This document shows, piece by piece, positions 58,726 to 64,000 of a stretch of 64,000 nucleotides of DNA. Made by a program: the position numbers and the translations under genes. This stretch comes from JABDPF01 sp036351055. GTDB taxonomy: Bacteria > Pseudomonadota > Gammaproteobacteria > Xanthomonadales > SZUA-36. The notes beneath the pieces were generated by a model. It saw only the letters and a list, made by a program, of their open reading frames with translations, was not told where the DNA came from and made no database searches. The first letter of the stretch is position 1, and every line of letters starts with the position of its first letter. The stretch covers positions 62,001 through 126,000 of the forward strand of contig JAZBOH010000125.1 in NCBI GenBank assembly GCA_036351055.1, written 5' to 3'.

Positions 58726-60388
58726 GCCGCTGGCCGTGTTCGATACCCGCCGTGAAGTTGACTTTGTCATCATTGGATCGGGCGCTTCCGGGGGCGTCCT
58801 GGCCAAGCAACTCTCGACGGCAGGGTTCGAGGTGGTCGTGCTCGAACAGGGCCCTTACCGGCGGGCCAAGGACTTCAGCCACGACGAACTAGGCGTTTTT
58901 ATTCAAGGGGAGATGACCAGTCATCCCCTGTGGGAGGACAGGCAGACATTCCGCCACACGAGGCAGGAAAAGGCTGTCGTTCACAGCCAGGGTCCGGCGC
59001 CGGCCCTGTATGCCCGCGGAGTAGGCGGCAGCAGCGTGCATTTCACAGCCAATTACTGGCGAATGCGCCCCCTGGATTTCAAGGAACGCAGCCTGCTGGG
59101 CGAGATCAGCGGTACCGGTTTTGCCGACTGGCCGCTGAGCTACGAGGAACTCGAGCCGTATTACACGCGGGTTGACTGGGAAATAGGTGTTTCCGGGGCG
59201 CCCGGCCCCTTCGACGCTCCGCGCTCGAAACCTTTTCCGGTGCCGCCCCTGCCGGTCAAGTCTTCAGGTGTACTGCTTGAAAAGGGGGCAAAAAAGCTGG
59301 GTCTGCACGCTCAGCCGGCACCCATGGCCATCCTCTCAAAGCCGCACAATAACCGGCCGGCCTGTTTGCATTGCGGTTTTTGCATGGGTTTCGGTTGCGA
59401 GGCGAACGCCAAGTCTTCCACCCTGGCGGCCATGATTCCCCTGGCTGAAGCAACCGGCCGCTGTGAGATCCGCCCCCTGTCGACGGTGTTCAAAATCGAA
59501 ACCAACCAGGCGGGGCGCGTGAGCGAGGTTGCCTACTTTGATGCCGAAGGTGCCCCTCAGGCACAAAAGGCGAAAGCCGTTATCGTGGCCGCCAACGGCG
59601 GTGAAACGCCGCGTCTGCTGTTGATGTCGGAGTCATCGCGCCATCCGGACGGGCTGGCCAACGGCTCGGGCCTGGTCGGAAAATACCTGATGGCCAATGG
59701 CCACTCAGCCGCCTACGCGTTTTTTGACGAACCCCTGAACGAGCACAAAAGTGTGCAGGTCACCCGGATCATTCATGATTTTTATGAAAACGATCCGCAG
59801 CGGGGCTTTTACGGCGGTGGTGGGATCGACGCCCGGGCGTTTATCCAGGCGTCCCCCATCCTGTTTGCCCAGAACGGCCTGCCGCCGGATGCGCCGCGCT
59901 GGGGCAAGGCGCACAAGGACATGCTGCGCAGGAATTTCACCCGCCGCATGATGCTTTTGGCCAGCACGACCTCGTTGGCGCAGGAGTCCAACAACATCAC
60001 GCTGGACCCTGAGCACAAGGACGGTGCGGGCCGCCCCGCCATGCGCATCACCTACCGCGACCACGACGACGACCTGGCCATGATGAAATTCATGCAGGAT
60101 CGCTCCATGGAATTGCTGGAGGCGGCGGGCGCCAATACCACCTGGCGCGAACCGGTGGTTCCTGAAACCGTTCTCGCACACCTGCTGGGAACGTGCCGGA
60201 TGGGCGCTGATCCGGCCAGCTCGGTGGTCGACCCTTACCACCGCAGCCACGAGGTGCCCAACCTGTTCATTTGTGACGGCTCCAGCCTGGTGACCTCCGG
60301 GCGGGGTCAGCCCACCATGACCATCCAGGCCCTGGCGTTCCGGGCGGCGGAACATATTGCGGGCTTTGCCCGTCGCGGAGAAATTTGA
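58712..60388 (+). CDS. GMC-family FAD dehydrogenase, large subunit
   Basis: 558 residues. The FAD motif is VDFVIIGSGASGG (about 16-28), with VVLEQGP following. AxGVGGSSVHF, CGFCMGFGCEANAKSS and the C-terminal GTCRMGADPASSVVDPYHRSH and GQPTMTIQALAFRAAEHI are family marks. It oxidises an alcohol or sugar acid and probably leaves the cell with the Tat-signal subunit. The cytochrome c subunit of the usual three-part enzyme is not next to it. GGAGAGGG precedes the ATG. Confidence 0.88.
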   Translation: MQKDRPLAVFDTRREVDFVIIGSGASGGVLAKQLSTAGFEVVVLEQGPYRRAKDFSHDELGVFIQGEMTSHPLWEDRQTFRHTRQEKAVVHSQGPAPALYARGVGGSSVHFTANYWRMRPLDFKERSLLGEISGTGFADWPLSYEELEPYYTRVDWEIGVSGAPGPFDAPRSKPFPVPPLPVKSSGVLLEKGAKKLGLHAQPAPMAILSKPHNNRPACLHCGFCMGFGCEANAKSSTLAAMIPLAEATGRCEIRPLSTVFKIETNQAGRVSEVAYFDAEGAPQAQKAKAVIVAANGGETPRLLLMSESSRHPDGLANGSGLVGKYLMANGHSAAYAFFDEPLNEHKSVQVTRIIHDFYENDPQRGFYGGGGIDARAFIQASPILFAQNGLPPDAPRWGKAHKDMLRRNFTRRMMLLASTTSLAQESNNITLDPEHKDGAGRPAMRITYRDHDDDLAMMKFMQDRSMELLEAAGANTTWREPVVPETVLAHLLGTCRMGADPASSVVDPYHRSHEVPNLFICDGSSLVTSGRGQPTMTIQALAFRAAEHIAGFARRGEI

Positions 60389-60412
60389 ACCTTACTTGGA
60401 GGGAATTTATCA

Positions 60413-60859
60413 ATGAAATTCAGACTGTTACTACTCATTTTCTTTTGCCTGGCTGGAAACCTGCCGGCCTGGGCTGGTGAAATCGAGGTCGAGCACTACA
60501 GTGCCAACCCGGATATGCAACTTCCGTTTTCGGATGCCGTGCGTGTGGGGCATATGCTGTACCTGTCCGGCAAAATCGGGAACGCACCCGGCACCCGCAA
60601 CCTGGCTGAAGGCGGTATCGCAGGCGAAACCCGCCAGACGCTGGAAAATATCAGGGCCAGCCTGGAGAAACACGGCTCCTCCCTGGGTGAAGTCGTGAAG
60701 TGCACGGTATTCCTGGCCGATATCCAGGAGTGGGCTGCGATGAACGAGGTGTACATGCAGTATTTCCCGAGCAATCCGCCGGCACGCAGTGCCATGGGGG
60801 TGGGCGGACTGGCCCTGGGCGCCCGTGTTGAGATAGAGTGCCTCGCTACCGTTCCTTAG
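60413..60859 (+). CDS. RidA/YjgF family protein with signal peptide
   Basis: 148 residues with a signal peptide ending PAWAGE. The RidA domain follows: LPFSDAVRVGHMLYLSGKIG, GIAGETRQTLENIRASLEKHGSSLGEVVKCTVFLAD in parts, and PPARSAMGVGGLALGARVEIECLA, which holds the conserved Arg. RidA proteins hydrolyse reactive imines in the cytoplasm; an exported form suggests removal of an oxidation product, perhaps from the preceding GMC enzyme. Confidence 0.88.
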   Translation: MKFRLLLLIFFCLAGNLPAWAGEIEVEHYSANPDMQLPFSDAVRVGHMLYLSGKIGNAPGTRNLAEGGIAGETRQTLENIRASLEKHGSSLGEVVKCTVFLADIQEWAAMNEVYMQYFPSNPPARSAMGVGGLALGARVEIECLATVP

Positions 60860-60869
60860 GAGTTTCATC

Positions 60870-62960
60870 TTGAAAAACAGAATTGTGTTCGGCGGCCTTC
60901 TTGTGCTGCTACTGTCCCTTGCAGCCTGTTCCAAAGACGAGGCGGCGCCTGCAGCCTCTGCAAAACCCCAATCCGCTCCGGCGCCGCTGGTCTCGCCTGA
61001 CCCTGAAACCGAGTCGTTTACGGTCCTGGTTGGCGGCACGGATATCGGCCAGCTAGAGGTTCTTCACAGCCCGGACTCGGCCCGCATCGAATACGAGTAC
61101 AGCAACAACGGCCGTGGCCCTTCGATCCGTGAATCGGTCACGTTTGGCGAATCGGGCTTTCCACGGGAATGGTCCATCGAAGGCAATACGACCTTTGGCA
61201 ACGCGGTTGATGAGCGATTTACCCTGGAGAAGGGGGAGGCCAACTGGAAAGACGCCACGGGCACGGGAACGGCGTCACCGGTCGGGTCGTCGCTCTACGT
61301 GGCCCAGGACGCCAGTCCCTACGCGCTGTGGATTTACGCACGTGCCCTGTTGGCGGATGAAGACCACGAGATGCCGGTTTTGCCGGGTGGTACCCTGCGG
61401 CTGGAGCGGATAGAAGACCTGCCTGTGCAGGGCCCTGACGGAGATCTGCAGCTTACCAGCTATGCACTGTCAGGCATTGACCTCAACCCGACCTACTTCC
61501 TGCTCGATCAGAACGAACGGTTCTTCGCCGTCGTGTCACCGCGATTTGCTGTTGTCCGGGAGGGATTCGAGGCCGAGGACGAACGCATACGGGCCCTGGC
61601 CGAAGAGTATGCCGCGAAGCGTTTTGAGACGATCCAGGCAAAAGTAGCCAGGAGGTTCGAAACGCCGGTCCGGGTCTCGAATGTTTACGTGTTCGACCCG
61701 GAATCGCAATCACGCGCCGGGCCGGTTTCGGTCCAGGTCAGTGGAGCGCGTATTTCTGCAGTCCTGCCGATTGATGCGCCGCTTGAGGAAGGAGAAGTGC
61801 TGATTGATGGCGATGGAGGCACGCTGGTTGCCGGCATGTACGAAATGCATGGCCACCTGGGACAAAACAGTGCGCTGCTGAATATCGCGGCCGGCGTCAC
61901 GTCTGTTCGCGACATGGGCAATAACAACGAGGTGCTGTCCGGCCTGGTCGAAAAAATCGAATCCGGCCGCCTGGCCGGGCCGCGCATCATCCGCAGCGGC
62001 TTTATCGAAGGCAAGAGCCCTTTTAGTTCCAACAACGGTGAACTGGTATCCAGCCAGGAAGAAGCCCTGGCCGCGGTGCAACGGTACGCGACGGGCGAGT
62101 TTTACCAGATCAAGATCTACAACAGCATGAATCCCGAATGGGTGCCGGCCATGGTGGAAGCGGCGCACGCCGCCGGTATGAAAGTGGCGGGGCATGTGCC
62201 TGCATTTTCCAACGCCGATGCGATGATCGCCGCCGGCTACGACGAGATGACGCACATCAACCAGGTCATGCTGGGCTGGGTGCTGGAGGAGGGGGAAGAT
62301 ACCCGTAGTCTGCTGCGTTTGACGGCGCTGCGCCGCCTGCCGGGGCTGGACCTCGATAGCCCCCGCGTGATGAGAACCATCGATGCGATGGCCGCCAACG
62401 GCGTGGCCATCGACCCGACGCTGGCCATCCACGAAGTCCTGCTGCGCTCACGTAACGGCAAAGTTTCTCCCGGCGTGGTCGACTACATCGACAACATGCC
62501 GGTCGGCGTGCAGCGTGAAGCCAGGAAAGCCTGGGCCGAAATCGCTTCGCCCGAAGACGATACAGCTTACTGGCAGGCCTACGACAAGATCGTCGACACC
62601 CTCAGGATCATGCAAGAAAAGGGCATCCTGTTGTTGCCAGGCACCGACCTGGGGGGTTCCTTCGCCTACCACCGCGAACTGGAGCTCTACCAGGACGTCG
62701 GCATGACGGCCCCTGAAATTCTGGCCTGGGCCAGCTACGGCATGGCGAATTACCTGGGGCAGGCGGATGAACTGGGTTCAATCGAGGAAGGAAAGCTGGC
62801 CGACTTTTTCCTGGTTCCCGGGGACCCGACGGCGGATCTCAAGGCGATCAAGACCATCTCACTGGTGATGAAGGGCGGCACGCTCTATTTCCCAAGCGAA
62901 ATCTACCCCGAGTTCGGAATCGAGCCGTTCACCAAAATTCCAAAGCTTACATACCCTTAA
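60870..62960 (+). CDS. Lipoprotein amidohydrolase
   Basis: 696 residues. The start is a TTG at 60870-60872, preceded by TTAGGAG. The lipoprotein signal is LLSLAAC. An N-terminal domain of about 230 residues of unknown type precedes an amidohydrolase: GTLVAGMYEMHGHLGQNSALLNIAAGVTSVRDM in parts (HxH motif as HGH), VAGHVPAFSNADAMIAAGYDEMTHINQ (metal His) and LLLPGTDLGG (Asp). It is 10 bases after the RidA gene, forming a four-gene set with the dehydrogenase. A hairpin of the GGGGCCGGATACA family follows. Substrate unknown. Confidence 0.87.
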   Translation: MKNRIVFGGLLVLLLSLAACSKDEAAPAASAKPQSAPAPLVSPDPETESFTVLVGGTDIGQLEVLHSPDSARIEYEYSNNGRGPSIRESVTFGESGFPREWSIEGNTTFGNAVDERFTLEKGEANWKDATGTGTASPVGSSLYVAQDASPYALWIYARALLADEDHEMPVLPGGTLRLERIEDLPVQGPDGDLQLTSYALSGIDLNPTYFLLDQNERFFAVVSPRFAVVREGFEAEDERIRALAEEYAAKRFETIQAKVARRFETPVRVSNVYVFDPESQSRAGPVSVQVSGARISAVLPIDAPLEEGEVLIDGDGGTLVAGMYEMHGHLGQNSALLNIAAGVTSVRDMGNNNEVLSGLVEKIESGRLAGPRIIRSGFIEGKSPFSSNNGELVSSQEEALAAVQRYATGEFYQIKIYNSMNPEWVPAMVEAAHAAGMKVAGHVPAFSNADAMIAAGYDEMTHINQVMLGWVLEEGEDTRSLLRLTALRRLPGLDLDSPRVMRTIDAMAANGVAIDPTLAIHEVLLRSRNGKVSPGVVDYIDNMPVGVQREARKAWAEIASPEDDTAYWQAYDKIVDTLRIMQEKGILLLPGTDLGGSFAYHRELELYQDVGMTAPEILAWASYGMANYLGQADELGSIEEGKLADFFLVPGDPTADLKAIKTISLVMKGGTLYFPSEIYPEFGIEPFTKIPKLTYP

Positions 62961-62963
62961 AAA

Positions 62964-63015
62964 GGGGCCGGATACATTTAATCCGAAAAAGCAGTAAGAA
63001 AAGGTACCGGATACA
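62964..63015. repeat. Two unpaired GGGGCCGGATACA arms
   Basis: A complete arm at 62964-62976 and a degenerate one, GGTACCGGATACA, at 63003-63015, both in the plus direction. They lie directly after the amidohydrolase stop codon and before the full hairpin at 63053. Confidence 0.6.
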
Positions 63016-63052
63016 ATTATGTAAGCCCTTGAATAAAATAACTTCGAGAAAA

Positions 63053-63110
63053 GGGGCCGGATACATTTTTGCGTGGAAAACTACGCAAAAATGTATCCGG
63101 CCCCTTTTTT
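63053..63110. terminator. Long GGGGCCGGATACA-family hairpin with T run
   Basis: Perfect 22-base arms (63053-63074 and 63083-63104), extended by a G-T and a G-C pair to an AAAA loop, followed by six T's. It lies between convergent genes and ends at the helicase stop codon. It is the longest stem of the family here and probably a strong bidirectional terminator. Confidence 0.85.
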
Positions 63111-64000
63111 AGAACATCGAATTAGCGCGCTCACGCAGGTCGACCAGGGGTGTTTCGCCGGTCATGCGCCTGTCTGCTTGGTGAATGTTTCCAAAGCTGC
63201 TGACGCCAAGGTGTTTCATGACCTCGGGCGTGAGAAAGCGGGACTTGGCGCCGTAAACGTGCTTGTCGCCGAAACGCGCCTGTTCAGGCACCCAGTATTT
63301 CAGGGGGTATATCAACGACAGCGACTCTTTCGCCCGCGTCGATGCGACATACAGCAAGCGCCTTTCCTCCTCGATGCGTGCCGGGTCGCCACATGCGAAT
63401 TCGTTGGGAAAATTACCGTCGTTGACGTTCAATATGTATACGTTTTTCCATTCCTGTCCCTTGGCACTGTGAATGGTGGACAGGATCAGGAAATCGTCGT
63501 CGAGTCGTGGCGATGCGGCCAGGTCCCCAGAAGCGACGGGCGGGTCAAGCGTGAGCTCAGCCAGGAATTGCTGGCGATTCGCGTAGTGCGCCCCGATCAT
63601 CTCCAGCTGTTCGATATCTCCAATACGCACGAAATGGTCGTCGTAATTCAGTTCGAGCACGGGCTGGTACCACTTGCGGACCTGTTCGAGTTGTCCGTGC
63701 CAGGCATGTTCTTCATCGGCCAGTTGGCGTAAAAGACCAACCAGTTCCAACCACAACCCGCTGTCGCCATGCGGCATGCGAAAGCCGGAATAGGCTTTGA
63801 AGTTGTGGTGATTTTGTGCGAGGTGGTCCAATGCCCGGGCCGCCAGGACCGGCCCGATACCAGGCACCAGTTTCAGCACCCTGAAACCGGCCACCCTGTT
63901 CTTGGGGTTTTCAGCCCAACGCAGGATGGACAGCGCATCCTTGACGTGCCCGGATTCGAGAAACTTGAGGCCGCCGTATTTCACATAGGGAATATCCCGC
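63109..64000 (-). CDS. UvrD/Rep-type ATP-dependent DNA helicase, N-terminal part outside the window
   Basis: The visible 297 residues are the C-terminal half of a superfamily 1A helicase. The edge codons read IPYVKYGGLKFLE, the motif IV region. Later come VPGIGPVLAARALD, LSTIHSAKGQEWKNVYILNVNDGNFP (motif V) and EEERRLLYVASTRAKESLSLIYP (motif VI). The open frame continues past base 64000. It ends in a short tail (MFstop) at the repeat hairpin. The exact member (UvrD, Rep, PcrA or a paralog) cannot be told without the N-terminus. Confidence 0.9.
   Translation of the reverse strand, partial: RDIPYVKYGGLKFLESGHVKDALSILRWAENPKNRVAGFRVLKLVPGIGPVLAARALDHLAQNHHNFKAYSGFRMPHGDSGLWLELVGLLRQLADEEHAWHGQLEQVRKWYQPVLELNYDDHFVRIGDIEQLEMIGAHYANRQQFLAELTLDPPVASGDLAASPRLDDDFLILSTIHSAKGQEWKNVYILNVNDGNFPNEFACGDPARIEEERRLLYVASTRAKESLSLIYPLKYWVPEQARFGDKHVYGAKSRFLTPEVMKHLGVSSFGNIHQADRRMTGETPLVDLRERANSMF

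Noticed and set aside
9028..63110. Repeated palindromes as a CRISPR array.
   Set aside because: The units are scattered over 54 kb, differ in their centres and have no regular spacers; no cas genes are seen.

Overview
The window reads as a chromosomal segment of a free-living, probably marine or sediment gammaproteobacterium. The support is a GC-rich sequence, the DbpA, UbiTUV, UbiD, PCMT and kynurenine-pathway gene types, many secreted hydrolases, and two families of intergenic palindromes of a kind seen in gammaproteobacterial genomes. Genus and species cannot be fixed from sequence reading alone. It is gene-dense, with no gap over 300 bases between genes. I saw no rRNA, tRNA, CRISPR, prophage or complete insertion sequence. 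Both ends cut genes: kynureninase on the left and a UvrD-type helicase on the right.

Layout. 1-2.9 kb: tryptophan/kynurenine catabolism (outer-membrane protein, formamidase, kynureninase). 3-7 kb: an amidohydrolase, a Sel1 protein, a membrane protein and a peroxiredoxin. 7-14.4 kb: a minus-strand operon of a KamA-type radical SAM 2,3-aminomutase, PcaI/PcaJ-like CoA-transferase, class III aminotransferase, PcaF-like thiolase and GNAT, with a divergent LysR gene. Read as a pathway this is alpha-amino acid to beta-amino acid to beta-keto acid to beta-ketoacyl-CoA to acetyl-CoA plus acyl-CoA. 14.4-15.8 kb: dbpA. 15.9-27.8 kb: a six-gene envelope operon (Ntn-hydrolase acylase, VolA/Pla-1-type lipase, DUF1302, DUF1329, YCF48-like protein, RND transporter). 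28-31 kb: two divergent MFS transporters.

31-36 kb: a spermidine-synthase-like membrane protein, an exported PCMT, and the Memo (AmrB) and radical SAM (AmrS) parts of the AmmeMemoRadiSam system. 36-39.3 kb: epimerase, PEBP-like protein and a sodium symporter. 39.4-42 kb: a Fur-box-preceded set of porin, covalent-FMN protein and PepSY membrane protein, probably an iron-related redox system. 42-49 kb: P5C dehydrogenase, a small HTH/membrane pair, a solitary trpB, a ketoglutarate-semialdehyde dehydrogenase and an M28 peptidase. 49-55.6 kb: a sulfotransferase, then rquA, ubiD, ubiV and ubiU, divergent from ubiT. This is an oxygen-independent ubiquinone and rhodoquinone island whose divergent promoter carries two FNR-type boxes, each about 41 bases from its own predicted start point. 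55.6-64 kb: YbaK, GST, a Tat-exported epimerase, a GMC dehydrogenase with its Tat-exported subunit, a RidA protein, a lipoprotein amidohydrolase and the helicase.

The strongest candidates for a little-described system are the 2,3-aminomutase/beta-ketoadipate-type operon and the FNR-controlled ubiTUV-ubiD-rquA island. Next come the acylase/lipase/DUF1302 operon and the Fur-linked flavoprotein set.
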